A DNA stretch of 64,000 bases from Lachnospiraceae bacterium (lineage in GTDB: Bacteria > Bacillota > Clostridia > Lachnospirales > Lachnospiraceae). The stretch spans positions 55,132-119,131 of the forward strand of contig JAIKZO010000108.1 of assembly GCA_024682115.1 (NCBI GenBank). Reading direction: 5' to 3'. Numbering within the stretch: position 1 is the stretch's first letter; each line of letters begins with the position of its first letter. Made by a program: the position numbers and the translations under genes. This document shows positions 50,628 to 60,521 of this stretch, in pieces. Below the pieces are notes generated by a model, which had not been told where the DNA came from, did not search any database, and saw nothing but the letters and a program-made list of their open reading frames with translations.

Positions 50628-51170
50628 TCAGAAATCCTCATTGAGCGTAATTATCATCTGCGCGGTTTCAACAAGCGTTCTGCCGTAATCCATACTGCTC
50701 TTCTGGATATAACGGAACGCCTCCGGCTCGCTCATTTCATTATTGTTCATCAGTATGCCCTTGGCCCGGTCTATAAGCTTTTGCTCTTCCTCGCTCCTCG
50801 GGATCTTTCTCTTCCGTACCCTGTACCCGTCTCCGGGTTGCAGCATCTTCACGGTAGCGACCAGATCCTTCGGTTTAAAAGGCATCAGGAGTTTGGTTAT
50901 ATTGCTTGAAAAAGGAAGCAGTCCCGCATCCGATGTCAGCAAAAGCATATTAACTCTGGAAGGAAGATAATCCGAAAGTTCCTCGTACCCCAGATCTGAG
51001 AGTTTCTTGGTACAGACCACCACATCGACTTCGCTGTTTTCCACCTCGAGTAATACATCATTACCCCTTCGGCAGATCCTGACCGGTTCCCAGATGTCGC
51101 TTTCCTTTAGGATAGAGGCTATTCGTTCGGCATCATCTAACTTGGGCATAGCAATAAGAATACTGCCCAT
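50628..51170 (-). CDS. ANTAR-domain antiterminator, NitR-like
   Basis: 180 residues. The N-terminal part, to about residue 110, resembles a response-regulator receiver (SILIAMPKLDDAERIASILK, VDVVVCTKKLSDLGYEEL, NMLLLTSDAG, LLMPFKPKDLVATVK), but the phosphoacceptor Asp is replaced by Thr (VVCTKK). The C-terminal ANTAR domain from about 118 (EEEQKLIDRAKGILMNNNEM, SEPEAFRYIQKSSMDYGRTL) binds tandem hairpin RNA to stop termination. In solventogenic clostridia NitR, encoded next to glnA, is the known counterpart. It lies 10 bases after glnA. Confidence 0.88.
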   Translation of the reverse strand: MGSILIAMPKLDDAERIASILKESDIWEPVRICRRGNDVLLEVENSEVDVVVCTKKLSDLGYEELSDYLPSRVNMLLLTSDAGLLPFSSNITKLLMPFKPKDLVATVKMLQPGDGYRVRKRKIPRSEEEQKLIDRAKGILMNNNEMSEPEAFRYIQKSSMDYGRTLVETAQMIITLNEDF

Positions 51171-51180
51171 AAGCCCTCCG

Positions 51181-52461
51181 CTACATTCTGCCTAAATAGG
51201 TTTCAAGTTCCCATTCGGAAACCTGCATCATAAATGCCTTCCATTCAGCCTTTTTGATCGTTACATAGGCTTTAGTGAAGTTATCTCCAAGTGCTTTTTT
51301 AATTACCTCATCTTTATCAAGACACTCAAGTGCCTCTCTTAAGTCCTCCGGAAGGAGATTCTCTTTTGAGAACTTTCCGGGCTCTCCCGGATCTATACGG
51401 TTCTTGATACCGTCCTGCCCTGCTGCCGCAGTCGCAGCAAACAAAAGGTAGGGATTGGCGGCTCCGTCAGGAAACCTCAATTCCACCTTGGTATCATCCA
51501 GGTCGTTGTTAAGCTTTATGAACGCGCTCTCTCCGCATCTTGCCCAGAGCGCCGTGTCAGACGGATCATATCCGTTAAGAAGTCTCTTATATGAATTGAC
51601 CGTAGGATTTGCTATTGCCGCCAAAGCCTTGGCATGCTTTAAGATACCGCCGATAAAATAAAGTGCTTCCGGGGTTTCCTTACCGTCATCCGATCTGAAT
51701 ATGTTCTTGCCGTCCTTACATACGGTAAAGTTGGTATGCATTCCCGAACCCGCTGTATCCGTCTTAGGCTTGGGCATAAAGGTCGCATACAGTCCGAACC
51801 TTTTTGCGATCGAACGAACCGCGAACCTGAAAGTCTGGATAGAATCGGCAGTCTTTAATGCCTCTTCCTCCTTAAAATCTATCTCATGCTGGGCGGGTGC
51901 GCTCTCATGGTGAGAGGACTCTATCTCAAATCCCATGTCTTCGAGCATAAGGACTATATCACGTCTTGCGTTCTCACCGAAATCCGAAGGACCTGCCTCC
52001 ATGTATCCGGCGTTTTCATGGCTTGTCGTGGTAGGAAGACCGTTATCATCGGTATGGAAAAGGAAGAACTCGCACTCGGGATCCGCCATCAGCGTATATC
52101 CGTCATCCGCTACCAACTTAAGGACATTCTTAAGTATCTGCCTTGAACTGCAATCAAAAGGCGTACCGTCCATGTGTCTTATATCACAGACGATCTTTGC
52201 TACCTTACCTTGCTGCGGTCTCCAGGGAAGAATGATAAACGAATCTATATCCGGATAGAGATAAAGTTTTTCCTCATAGCCGTACATATTTCCGAAGGCG
52301 GCATCACCGTCAAATGAGTATCTGTTTTCGAATACCTTGTTCATCTGACCGGGTGTTACGGCAATATTCTTAAGTCTGCCGTATATATCGGTAAACTGAA
52401 GTCTGATGAACTCGACGCCTTCCTCCTCTATTAATCTTAAGATATCCTCTCTGGTCTTCAT
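51181..52461 (-). CDS. glnA: Glutamine synthetase type I
   Basis: ATP-dependent amidation of glutamate. 426 residues from the ATG at 52461, which has GGAGG; the longer frame to 52503 lies in the repeat-bearing leader. Beta-grasp region QFTDIYGRLKNIAV; catalytic barrel with DPECEFFLF, SSHHESAPAQHEIDF, AGSGMHTNFTVCKDG, NPTVNSYKRL and VELRFPDGAANPYL. The length and lack of the C-terminal adenylylation loop suggest the GSI-alpha kind. Its partner genes gltB/gltD are just upstream and the ANTAR regulator just downstream. Confidence 0.97.
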   Translation of the reverse strand: MKTREDILRLIEEEGVEFIRLQFTDIYGRLKNIAVTPGQMNKVFENRYSFDGDAAFGNMYGYEEKLYLYPDIDSFIILPWRPQQGKVAKIVCDIRHMDGTPFDCSSRQILKNVLKLVADDGYTLMADPECEFFLFHTDDNGLPTTTSHENAGYMEAGPSDFGENARRDIVLMLEDMGFEIESSHHESAPAQHEIDFKEEEALKTADSIQTFRFAVRSIAKRFGLYATFMPKPKTDTAGSGMHTNFTVCKDGKNIFRSDDGKETPEALYFIGGILKHAKALAAIANPTVNSYKRLLNGYDPSDTALWARCGESAFIKLNNDLDDTKVELRFPDGAANPYLLFAATAAAGQDGIKNRIDPGEPGKFSKENLLPEDLREALECLDKDEVIKKALGDNFTKAYVTIKKAEWKAFMMQVSEWELETYLGRM

Positions 52462-52499
52462 GATAAGCCCTCCGTTTTCCTTAGCATATGTGATATAAG

Positions 52500-52555
52500 T
52501 CAAAAGAACCGTCCCTCTGACTTATAAGTCAAAAGAACCGTCCCCGTGACTTCCT
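52500..52555. repeat. Two tandem REP-like units in the glnA leader
   Basis: On the minus strand two copies of GTCA(CG/GA)GGGACGGTTC, each ending TTTTGACTTATA, lie about 29 bases apart, just before glnA. Each unit can fold: AAGTCA pairs with TGACTT, and the second copy with its flanks pairs ATAAGTCA with TGACTTAT. They match the arm of the 61-bp palindrome at 48453. Confidence 0.8.
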
Positions 52556-52577
52556 CTGACTTTCGGATCAATTGTAG

Positions 52578-52599
52578 CAAAAACACATCCCGGATGTAT
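52578..52599 (-). terminator. Terminator after gltD
   Basis: Minus-strand ATACATC, loop CGG, GATGTGT (one U-G pair), followed by TTTT. It begins two bases after the gltD stop. Confidence 0.65.
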
Positions 52600-52600
52600 A

Positions 52601-54109
52601 CTAGAGATTTGAATATCCCATAAGGGATTCATCAACGCTTCTGGCCACCTGTCGTCCTTCGGCTATCGCCCATACAACGAGCGACTGTCCGCGATGCATA
52701 TCTCCTGCAGTGAACACGTTGGGAACGGATGAAGCGAACTCGCCTGCTGCCGTCTTTACATTGGTACGTCCGTCGCGTTCGACACCGAATGTGTTACAAA
52801 GGTATTCGGATGACCCCAGGAATCCCGCAGCTATTAAAACAAGATCTGCCTTGATCTCCTCCTCGCTGCCTTCTATGGGCTTCATGTTCATCCTTCCGGT
52901 CTTTTCATCCTTAACGGGCTGCAGTGATACGATCTTAACAGCCTTCAGATGTTCCTTGGAATCCTTAACAAACTCGGATATCGTAGTCTGGTATCTTCTG
53001 GGATCTTTGCCGAAGCACTCTATCGCCTCCTCCTGACCGTAATCTGTCTTTAAGATCTTCGGCCATTCGGGCCACGGGTTGGAAGGTAGTCTTTCTTCGG
53101 GAGCCTTGTGCATCATCTCGAGCTGGACCACATTCCTGGCTCCGAGTCTTATGCTCGTTCCCACACAGTCGTTACCCGTATCTCCGCCTCCGACTACGAT
53201 CACGTTCTTATCCTTAAGTGACTTAAATGAAAAATCCTTGCTTCCGATAAGTGCTTCATAGTCATATTCAAGGTCCATGAGCTTTTTGCTCACTTCTGTA
53301 AGGAAGTCTACCGCAAAGTAAATGCCCTTTGCATCTCTTCCGGGTGCTTCTATATTCCTCGGTGTGGCTGCTCCGCCGCAAAGGATAACTCGGTCAAATT
53401 CCTTCATGATCTCTTCGCCCGTGATATCCACACCGACATTGACGTTGCACCTGAATTCCACACCTGCTTCTTTAAGAAGATCTACCCTTCGGTCTATTAT
53501 CCTCTTATCAAGCTTCATGTTCGGGATACCGTATCTTAAAAGTCCTCCAGGTCTGTCATTCTTTTCAAATACAGTAACAAAATGGCCGCGCCTGTTTAAA
53601 AGCTGTGCTGCGGATAATCCCGAAGGTCCGGAGCCTATTACCGCTATCTTACGACCGGTCCTTATCTTGGGTTCTTCTTCCTTTACAAGTCCGTTTTCAA
53701 AAGCGTACTCGATTATCGCAAGCTCGTTTTCCTTGGTCGAAACCGGCTTGTCATAAAGTCCGCATGTACATGCATTCTCACAAAGAGCGGGACATACTCG
53801 CGAGGTAAACTCGGGAAGCGTATGTGTGGTGCTGAGCCTGAGGTAAGCCTGCTCGAAATTCCCTCTGTAAACAAGCTCGTTCGTTTCGGGAACGAGATTA
53901 TGCAAAGGACAGCCCGAAGCCATCCCGGCTATCATCATCCCTGCCTGACAGAACGGTACTCCGCATGCCATACAGCGCGCTCCCTGGAGCTGCTGTTCTT
54001 CGTAAGTAAGCCTTTTATGAAAAGGTTTGAAATCCTTTATTCGTTCCGAAGGAGAGATAACCTCAGCGTCTTTTCTTTCGTATTCCAAAAAGCCTGTTGA
54101 CTTGCCCAT
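52601..54109 (-). CDS. gltD: Glutamate synthase, small (beta) subunit
   Basis: FAD and iron-sulfur protein that passes electrons from NADPH to the large subunit. 502 residues. Fe-S cysteines are in LQGARCMACGVPFCQAG and SRVCPALCENACTCGLYD. The FAD site reads IAVIGSGPSGLSAAQLLNRRG (in part VIGSGPSGLSAAQ), and the NADPH site VIVVGGGDTGNDCVGTS. It follows gltB by two bases. Residue start MGKSTGFLEYERKDAE is normal. Confidence 0.97.
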   Translation of the reverse strand: MGKSTGFLEYERKDAEVISPSERIKDFKPFHKRLTYEEQQLQGARCMACGVPFCQAGMMIAGMASGCPLHNLVPETNELVYRGNFEQAYLRLSTTHTLPEFTSRVCPALCENACTCGLYDKPVSTKENELAIIEYAFENGLVKEEEPKIRTGRKIAVIGSGPSGLSAAQLLNRRGHFVTVFEKNDRPGGLLRYGIPNMKLDKRIIDRRVDLLKEAGVEFRCNVNVGVDITGEEIMKEFDRVILCGGAATPRNIEAPGRDAKGIYFAVDFLTEVSKKLMDLEYDYEALIGSKDFSFKSLKDKNVIVVGGGDTGNDCVGTSIRLGARNVVQLEMMHKAPEERLPSNPWPEWPKILKTDYGQEEAIECFGKDPRRYQTTISEFVKDSKEHLKAVKIVSLQPVKDEKTGRMNMKPIEGSEEEIKADLVLIAAGFLGSSEYLCNTFGVERDGRTNVKTAAGEFASSVPNVFTAGDMHRGQSLVVWAIAEGRQVARSVDESLMGYSNL

Positions 54110-54111
54110 GA

Positions 54112-57100
54112 TCAGTCCTCCTTACCCATGCACTTATAGAATGCTTCTATCTGTGCATCTTCTCTGCTCATTCCCTGTTCCTCGAACTGACCCGTTACGG
54201 ATATCAGTTTCTTATAATCTCCGGGGATTATCTTTTTAAAGTGAGGAAGCGATTCCTCCCAGCTGTCGAGTATCTTGGATGCCTTTACGGAACCCGTATA
54301 CTTAACATGCTTTTTAAGAAGGTTCTTAAGCTCCTCGATATCGGCCTTGTTCTCCACCTTTTCCATCAGTACCATCTCTTTGTTGAGGTGACGGTAAAGA
54401 CAGTTGTGCTCGTCATAAACATAGGCTATGCCTCCGCTCATTCCGGCAGCGAAGTTCTTGCCGGCAGGTCCTAATATAACGGCACGTCCGCCCGTCATGT
54501 ATTCGCATCCGTGCTCACCCACGCCTTCGACAACGGCGCTCGCACCGGAATTTCTTACGCAGAATCTTTCTCCAGCCATTCCCGCAATATAGACCTCACC
54601 TGATGTTGCGCCGTACAGGGCAACATTACCAACAATGACATTATCCTCGGCATCGTAAAGGGCGTTTTCGGGAGCCTTGACTATGACCTTGCCTCCGGAT
54701 AATCCCTTTGCAAGATAATCGTTCGAATCACCCGTAAGGACGATCGTCATACCCTTCGGGATGAAAGCACCGAAACTCTGTCCGCCGGATCCCCGGGCAT
54801 CTATAACGATCGTATCGTCCTTAAGATCCTTTTCGTTGTTCTTCGTTATATAAGAACCCGTAAGTGTTCCGAAGGTACGGTCCACGTTTCCGACTTTAAC
54901 GGAAAGCGTTGCACCCGTTCCTTTTGTTATAGCCATAATTACGTTATTGTCCTTTAAGATCACCGATTCGTCCTTCGTCTTTTCATGTCCGAACGAATAA
55001 ACCTTCTTGGGATCGAACGTGCACTCCTCGCTGTCAGTCTTTACAATGATGTCGGATATATCGATCTTACGTGCTCTCTTATCAAGATCATCCTTTTTCT
55101 TTAAAAGATCCGTTCTTCCGACGAGTTCATTGACTGTCCTTACTCCGAGCTTAGCCATGTACTCACGAAGCTCACGTGCGATAAAGAGCATGAAGTTCTC
55201 GACATACTCACTCTTTCCCATGAACCTCTTTCGAAGTTCGGGGTTCTGGGTCGCTATACCCATGGGACAGGTATCGAGGTTACAAACCCTCATCATCACG
55301 CATCCCAGGGTAATGAGCGGTGCGGTCGCAAATCCGAACTCCTCCGCGCCCAGGATTGCCGCTATCGCAACATCCCTTCCGCTCATGAGCTTACCGTCTG
55401 TCTCTATGACTACCGAGCTTCTGAGCCCGTTTTTTATAAGTGTCTGATGTGTCTCGGCAAGACCGAGTTCCCAGGGAAGTCCCGCGTTGTGGATGGAGCT
55501 TATCGGGGCCGCTCCGGTTCCTCCGTCATATCCCGATATAAGGACTACCTGTGCGCCGGCCTTGGCAACACCTGCTGCTATCGTTCCGACACCTGCCTCG
55601 GATACGAGTTTTACCGAGATCCTGGCATCCTTATTTGAATTCTTAAGGTCGTATATGAGCTGCGCAAGGTCCTCTATCGAATAGATATCGTGATGAGGCG
55701 GAGGTGATATAAGGCTTACACCGGGTGTTGAATGCCTGGTCTTTGCGATCCAGGGATATACCTTCCTTGCCGGAAGATGTCCGCCTTCACCTGGCTTTGC
55801 TCCCTGAGCCATCTTGATCTGTATCTCACGTGCAGAGCAAAGGTATCTGCTCGTTACTCCGAATCGTCCGGATGCAACCTGCTTAATGGCTGAACTGCGG
55901 TCATCATCGGTTCCCGCGGACTTTATCCTCTCGTCGGATTCACCACCCTCACCTGAGTTTGATTTGCCGCCCAGATGATTCATCGCTACGGCTAGCGCTT
56001 CATGCGCCTCCTGCGAGATCGAGCCGTATGACATCGCACCTGTCTTAAACCTTTTAACTATCTCGTGCTCATCCTCGACTTCGCTTATGTTGATACCCTG
56101 CTCGGGATAGTTGAAATCCATAAGGCTTCTTAAATAGCCTGTTTCCTCACGGTCTACCATTGCGGTATACTGCTTGAACTCCTCGTAGTTGCCGTCCCTG
56201 GTCGCTTTCTGAAGCATATGTATAGTCGCGGGATTATATCTGTGGCTCTCACCCTGGCTCCTTGATTTATGCATGCCGAGTGACGGGATGCTGAGATCGG
56301 TACTTAGTCCCAGCGGATCAAAAGCCCTGCTGTGCTTGATATCCGTATCTTCCGCTATATCCTCGAGCGTTATTCCGTCGATCGGGCTTGCTACGCCGGG
56401 GAAATATTTATCTATGACATCCCTTGAAATACCAAGCGCCTCGAATATCTTTGAGCCCTGATATGACTGAATCGTTGATATACCCATCTTTGAGGCGATC
56501 TTAACGATACCCTGAAGGATCGCCTTGTCGTAATCGTAAACCGCAGCATAATAGTCCTTATCAAGGATACCCTGATTGCACAGCTCTTCGATCGAAGCAT
56601 GTGCAAGATAAGGATTGACCGCCGATGCACCGAATCCGAGAAGAGTCGCAAAATGATGTACGACTCTCGGTTCACCCGACTCCAGGATAAGCGACATCGC
56701 CGTACATTTCTTGGTCTGTACAAGGTGCTTGTGAACAGCCGCAACGGCAAGGAGCGAAGGCATCGCAACCCTGTTCTCGTCCACTCCCCTGTCGGAAAGG
56801 ATAAGGATATTTGCTCCTTCGTTATATGCTCTGTCGACTTCTACAAAGAGGTGCTCCAATACTCTGTCTATCGGAGTGCTCTTGTAATAAAGGATCGACA
56901 CTTTTGAAACCTTGAAGCCCGGTTTCTGCATCTTGGAGATCTTTAAAAGATCAAGATCCGAAAGAATAGGGTTTTCTATCTTAAGAACATGACAGTTCTC
57001 GGGCTTCTCATCGAGCAGGTTACCGTTTTTGCCGACATATACGGCAGAAGAAGTTACGATCTTTTCCCTGATCGCATCTATAGGAGGATTGGTAACCTGC

Positions 57101-58674
57101 GCAAAGAGCTGTTTAAAATAATCAAAGAGCGGCGGCTGCTTTTTTGAAAGGACCGCCAGAGGAGTATCGACTCCCATCGCACCGATCATCTCGGTACCGT
57201 TAAGAGCCATGGACTGTATCTCCTCCATGTATTCTTCATATGCATAACCGAAAGAACGAAGCAGTCTTAAGAACTGTTCATGGTCATACGAAGGTGTTTT
57301 GCTGTTCGGTATCTTTATCTCCTTTAAGGTAAGGAGGTTTGAATCAAGCCATTCTCCGTAGGGCTTGTCGCATGCGTATCTTTCCTTTAAGTCCTCATCC
57401 GATACGATCTTTCCTGCTTTGGTATCGACCAGAAGGACCTTACCGGGATGAAGTCTTTCCTTGCGGAGGATATGTGCCTCGTCGATATCGAGTACTCCGA
57501 CCTCTGAAGAAAGGATCAGCCTGTCATCATCGGTAACGCAGTATCTTGAAGGACGAAGTCCGTTACGGTCAAGGATCGCTCCCATGACATCACCGTCGGA
57601 AAAAAGGATCGATGCGGGGCCGTCCCAGGGCTCCATCATGGTCGCATAATACTGATAGAAATCACATACTTCCTGTGAGATCGTGTCGTTATGTACCCAG
57701 GGTTCCGGAATGAGTACCATTGCCGCAAGAGGAAGCTCCATTCCGGACATCATAAGGAACTCAAGTGTATTATCGAGCATCGCGGAATCCGATCCCGCAC
57801 TTGAGATGACCGGGAGGACCTTGGTCATATCCTCCGATGAAAAAGCATCGGTATGCATGGTCTCTTCACGGGCGAGCATCTTATCGACATTTCCCTTTAT
57901 TGTATTTATCTCACCGTTATGTACGAGCATTCTGTTGGGATGTGCTCTCTCCCAGCTCGGCGTCGTGTTGGTCGAGAATCTCGAGTGGACCATCGCTATG
58001 GCAGATTCATAATCCTTATCCTGAAGATCGCCGAAGAAAGTCCTAAGCTGTGATACCAGGAACATTCCCTTGTAAACTATGGTCCTGCATGAAAGCGATA
58101 CGACGTAGGTCTTATCGTTACTCTGCTCAAAAACACGCCTTACGACATAAAGCCTTCTTTCAAAATCTATATCCTTTACGAGGTTTTCCGGGCGCTCGAT
58201 AAAAGCCTGCCAGATCGAAGGCATGCTGTCTTTTGCCTTTTGCCCGAGTACATCGGGATGGATCGGAACATTTCTCCAGCCGAGGAACTTAAGTCCTTCT
58301 TTTTCCACGATGACCTCGAACATCTTCTTTGCCTGGGCGCGCTTAAGCTCGTTTACGGGGAAAAAGAAGTTGCCGACGGCATAACCTCTTTCGTCGCCGA
58401 GTTTTATCCCCAAAGACTTACAGACTTTCTTAAAGAACTTATGCGGCACCTGCGTAAGTATGCCGACACCGTCACCGGTCTTGCCTTCCGCATCCTTTCC
58501 GGCACGGTGCTCCAGATTTTCAACTATATGAAGAGCATCATCGACTATCTGATGGCTCTTTATTCCCTTGATGTTAACTACAGAGCCTATTCCGCAATTG
58601 TCATGTTCAAAAGCGGGATCATACAGTCCATGCTGTCTTTCCTGATTTGATTCTTCACCGATAAACTCTTTCAT
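54112..58674 (-). CDS. gltB: Glutamate synthase, large (alpha) subunit
   Basis: 1520 residues, converts glutamine and 2-oxoglutarate into two glutamates. Residue Cys27 in EHDNCGIGSVVNIKG is the N-terminal nucleophile of the class II amidotransferase, normally exposed after removal of the propeptide. The FMN domain has EGGESDERIKSAGTDD and VLISGYDGGTGAAP, with the 3Fe-4S cysteines in GCVMMRVCNLDTCPMGIATQ. The C-terminal GXGXG helix domain is complete (TGGRAVILG). It follows pyrG by 15 bases with an AAGGAG site. Confidence 0.98.
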   Translation of the reverse strand: MKEFIGEESNQERQHGLYDPAFEHDNCGIGSVVNIKGIKSHQIVDDALHIVENLEHRAGKDAEGKTGDGVGILTQVPHKFFKKVCKSLGIKLGDERGYAVGNFFFPVNELKRAQAKKMFEVIVEKEGLKFLGWRNVPIHPDVLGQKAKDSMPSIWQAFIERPENLVKDIDFERRLYVVRRVFEQSNDKTYVVSLSCRTIVYKGMFLVSQLRTFFGDLQDKDYESAIAMVHSRFSTNTTPSWERAHPNRMLVHNGEINTIKGNVDKMLAREETMHTDAFSSEDMTKVLPVISSAGSDSAMLDNTLEFLMMSGMELPLAAMVLIPEPWVHNDTISQEVCDFYQYYATMMEPWDGPASILFSDGDVMGAILDRNGLRPSRYCVTDDDRLILSSEVGVLDIDEAHILRKERLHPGKVLLVDTKAGKIVSDEDLKERYACDKPYGEWLDSNLLTLKEIKIPNSKTPSYDHEQFLRLLRSFGYAYEEYMEEIQSMALNGTEMIGAMGVDTPLAVLSKKQPPLFDYFKQLFAQVTNPPIDAIREKIVTSSAVYVGKNGNLLDEKPENCHVLKIENPILSDLDLLKISKMQKPGFKVSKVSILYYKSTPIDRVLEHLFVEVDRAYNEGANILILSDRGVDENRVAMPSLLAVAAVHKHLVQTKKCTAMSLILESGEPRVVHHFATLLGFGASAVNPYLAHASIEELCNQGILDKDYYAAVYDYDKAILQGIVKIASKMGISTIQSYQGSKIFEALGISRDVIDKYFPGVASPIDGITLEDIAEDTDIKHSRAFDPLGLSTDLSIPSLGMHKSRSQGESHRYNPATIHMLQKATRDGNYEEFKQYTAMVDREETGYLRSLMDFNYPEQGINISEVEDEHEIVKRFKTGAMSYGSISQEAHEALAVAMNHLGGKSNSGEGGESDERIKSAGTDDDRSSAIKQVASGRFGVTSRYLCSAREIQIKMAQGAKPGEGGHLPARKVYPWIAKTRHSTPGVSLISPPPHHDIYSIEDLAQLIYDLKNSNKDARISVKLVSEAGVGTIAAGVAKAGAQVVLISGYDGGTGAAPISSIHNAGLPWELGLAETHQTLIKNGLRSSVVIETDGKLMSGRDVAIAAILGAEEFGFATAPLITLGCVMMRVCNLDTCPMGIATQNPELRKRFMGKSEYVENFMLFIARELREYMAKLGVRTVNELVGRTDLLKKKDDLDKRARKIDISDIIVKTDSEECTFDPKKVYSFGHEKTKDESVILKDNNVIMAITKGTGATLSVKVGNVDRTFGTLTGSYITKNNEKDLKDDTIVIDARGSGGQSFGAFIPKGMTIVLTGDSNDYLAKGLSGGKVIVKAPENALYDAEDNVIVGNVALYGATSGEVYIAGMAGERFCVRNSGASAVVEGVGEHGCEYMTGGRAVILGPAGKNFAAGMSGGIAYVYDEHNCLYRHLNKEMVLMEKVENKADIEELKNLLKKHVKYTGSVKASKILDSWEESLPHFKKIIPGDYKKLISVTGQFEEQGMSREDAQIEAFYKCMGKED

Positions 58675-58689
58675 CTTTTTGCTCCTTGT

Positions 58690-60294
58690 TCACTGTCTGC
58701 TGTATTTAAGCGAAGCCTCTATAAATCCTCTGAACAACGGATGAGGCTCGTCCGGTCTTGATTTAAATTCGGGATGCGCCTGTGTGGCTACGAAGAAAGG
58801 ATGATCCTTAAGTTCGGCCATCTCAACGATCCTTCCGTCGGGAGACTGTCCCTGAAGTAACATTCCGTTATTTATAAGCTCTTCCCTGTAATCGTTGTTG
58901 ACTTCGTATCTGTGTCTGTGGCGCTCGGAGATATTCTTTGATCCGTACAGGTGATATGCCTTGCTGTCTTCATCCAGCACACAGGGATAAGCTCCGAGTC
59001 TTAATGTTCCGCCAAGATCCGTAACTCCTTCCTGATCGGGCATAAGGTGTATCATCTGATGACTGCTTTCGGGGTTAAACTCCGTACTCGTTGCATCCGC
59101 ATACCCCAGAACGTTCCTTCCGAACTCTATTATCGCAAGCTGCATTCCGAGGCAGATACCGAGGTATGGTTTCTTATTCTCCCTTGCGTACTTAACTGAA
59201 GTGATCATTCCCTCGATACCTCTTTGTCCGAAGCCTCCGGGAACTATGATACCGTCGGCATCCTTAAGCTTTTCCTCTACATTCTCGGGCGTGATCGTAT
59301 CGGAATCTATCCATGTTATGTCAACCTTTGCCTTATTCGGAACCCCTCCGTGCCTTAATGCTTCGGCAACGCTGAGGTACGCATCATGAAGGGAAACGTA
59401 TTTGCCCACGAGTGATATCTTTACCGTATATAACGGAGCTTCAAGCGCGGCCACCATTTCCTTCCACTTCGTAAGATCAGGCTCCGGACACGGAATGTTA
59501 AGACATTCGCATACGGCTCCGGCCAGATTCTCTTTTTCAAGCATAAGAGGAACTTTGTAGAGTGAAGGAGCGTCCAGGTTCTGAAGAACGTGCTCCTTTT
59601 TTACATTGCAGAAAAGTGCGATCTTTGACTTAAGATCATCATCGACAGGATAGTCGGAGCGGCATACGAGGATATCCGGCCAAAGTCCCATGCTCTGCAA
59701 AGTCTTGACGCTCATCTGAGTCGGCTTGGTCTTAAGCTCTCCCGACGCCTTGATATAAGGTATCAGCGTGACATGGATGATTATCGCGTTCTCTCTTCCG
59801 ACCTCGGCCTGGAACTGTCTTATGGCCTCAAGGAAGGGCTGGCTTTCGATATCTCCTGTCGTTCCACCGATCTCTATTATCGAGATGATGTTTTCGTCTT
59901 TGCTCTTAGCCTTGTAGAATCTGTCCTTTATCTCGTTCGTAATATGCGGTATGACCTGTACGGTCCCGCCGTTATAGTCGCCGTGCCGTTCCTTGTTAAG
60001 AACACTCCAGTATACCTTTCCGGTAGTCACATTGGAGTTATTGTTCAGCGACTCGTTTATGAATCTTTCGTAATGTCCCAGATCGAGATCGGTTTCGGTA
60101 CCGTCATCCGTCACGAAGACCTCACCGTGCTGGATAGGGTTCATTGTTCCCGGATCCATGTTTATATATGGATCGAACTTCTGCATGGTGATGTTGTAAC
60201 CTCTGGATTTAAGCAGTCTTCCGAGCGAAGCAGCCGTGATACCTTTTCCAAGCCCCGAAACAACTCCTCCGGTAACAAAAACATACTTTACCAT
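58690..60294 (-). CDS. pyrG: CTP synthase
   Basis: Makes CTP from UTP with ATP and glutamine. 534 residues from the ATG at 60294, which has AGGAG; the longer frame to 60324 is not family-like. Synthase domain: [19 protein letters not shown] and [13 protein letters not shown]. The glutaminase domain has the Cys nucleophile in [14 protein letters not shown] and the His/Glu in [10 protein letters not shown]. It depends on glutamine made by the neighbouring nitrogen genes. A dispersed motif copy (59315) encodes V-D-I-T. Confidence 0.97.
   Translation of the reverse strand: MVKYVFVTGGVVSGLGKGITAASLGRLLKSRGYNITMQKFDPYINMDPGTMNPIQHGEVFVTDDGTETDLDLGHYERFINESLNNNSNVTTGKVYWSVLNKERHGDYNGGTVQVIPHITNEIKDRFYKAKSKDENIISIIEIGGTTGDIESQPFLEAIRQFQAEVGRENAIIIHVTLIPYIKASGELKTKPTQMSVKTLQSMGLWPDILVCRSDYPVDDDLKSKIALFCNVKKEHVLQNLDAPSLYKVPLMLEKENLAGAVCECLNIPCPEPDLTKWKEMVAALEAPLYTVKISLVGKYVSLHDAYLSVAEALRHGGVPNKAKVDITWIDSDTITPENVEEKLKDADGIIVPGGFGQRGIEGMITSVKYARENKKPYLGICLGMQLAIIEFGRNVLGYADATSTEFNPESSHQMIHLMPDQEGVTDLGGTLRLGAYPCVLDEDSKAYHLYGSKNISERHRHRYEVNNDYREELINNGMLLQGQSPDGRIVEMAELKDHPFFVATQAHPEFKSRPDEPHPLFRGFIEASLKYSRQ
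59315..59326. repeat. Dispersed motif copy inside pyrG
   Basis: GTTATGTCAACC. The only copy between 48.4 kb and the end of the window. Confidence 0.7.
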
Positions 60295-60371
60295 ATGAAA
60301 TCTCCTTTTCCCTTGCCGAGTCATTTACATCATATCCTCGTCAGGATCTGGTGCCCTGCTTCGATATAATG

Positions 60372-60407
60372 TAAAAGGCGTCAGAAAGCTTATGCTTCCT
60401 GACGCCC
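60372..60407 (-). promoter_or_regulatory. Leader terminator (attenuator) upstream of pyrG
   Basis: A 13-bp stem (minus-strand GGCGTCAGGAAGC with GCTTTCTGACGCC, one G-U), a four-base loop and TTTT follow. It lies between the pyrG promoter and gene, so it should control pyrG by premature termination. Bacillus pyrG is known to be attenuated by a leader hairpin with reiterative G addition; the transcript start here does not appear to be GGGC. Confidence 0.8.
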
Positions 60408-60423
60408 TTGTCTCATCTGTATA

Positions 60424-60452
60424 ATTGTATACATGTAGACAAATTTTGTCAA
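60424..60452 (-). promoter_or_regulatory. pyrG promoter
   Basis: TTGACA (60452-60447), 17-base spacer, TACAAT (60429-60424), the best match to consensus in the window. An inverted repeat GACAAA-T-TTTGTC overlaps the -35, and TGTATACA lies in the spacer, so an operator is possible. The expected start is near 60417. Confidence 0.85.
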
Positions 60453-60521
60453 GTGTTATTATGGATTTTTATTTCCGATCTTCGAAACATTTTTCCGCGA
60501 TCAGGCTGTGAGTGAAACAGG

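Noticed and set aside
52500..52555. ANTAR target hairpins in the glnA leader
   Set aside because: The hairpins lack the hexaloop pattern and are identical to a dispersed repeat, so I list them as REP-like units only.
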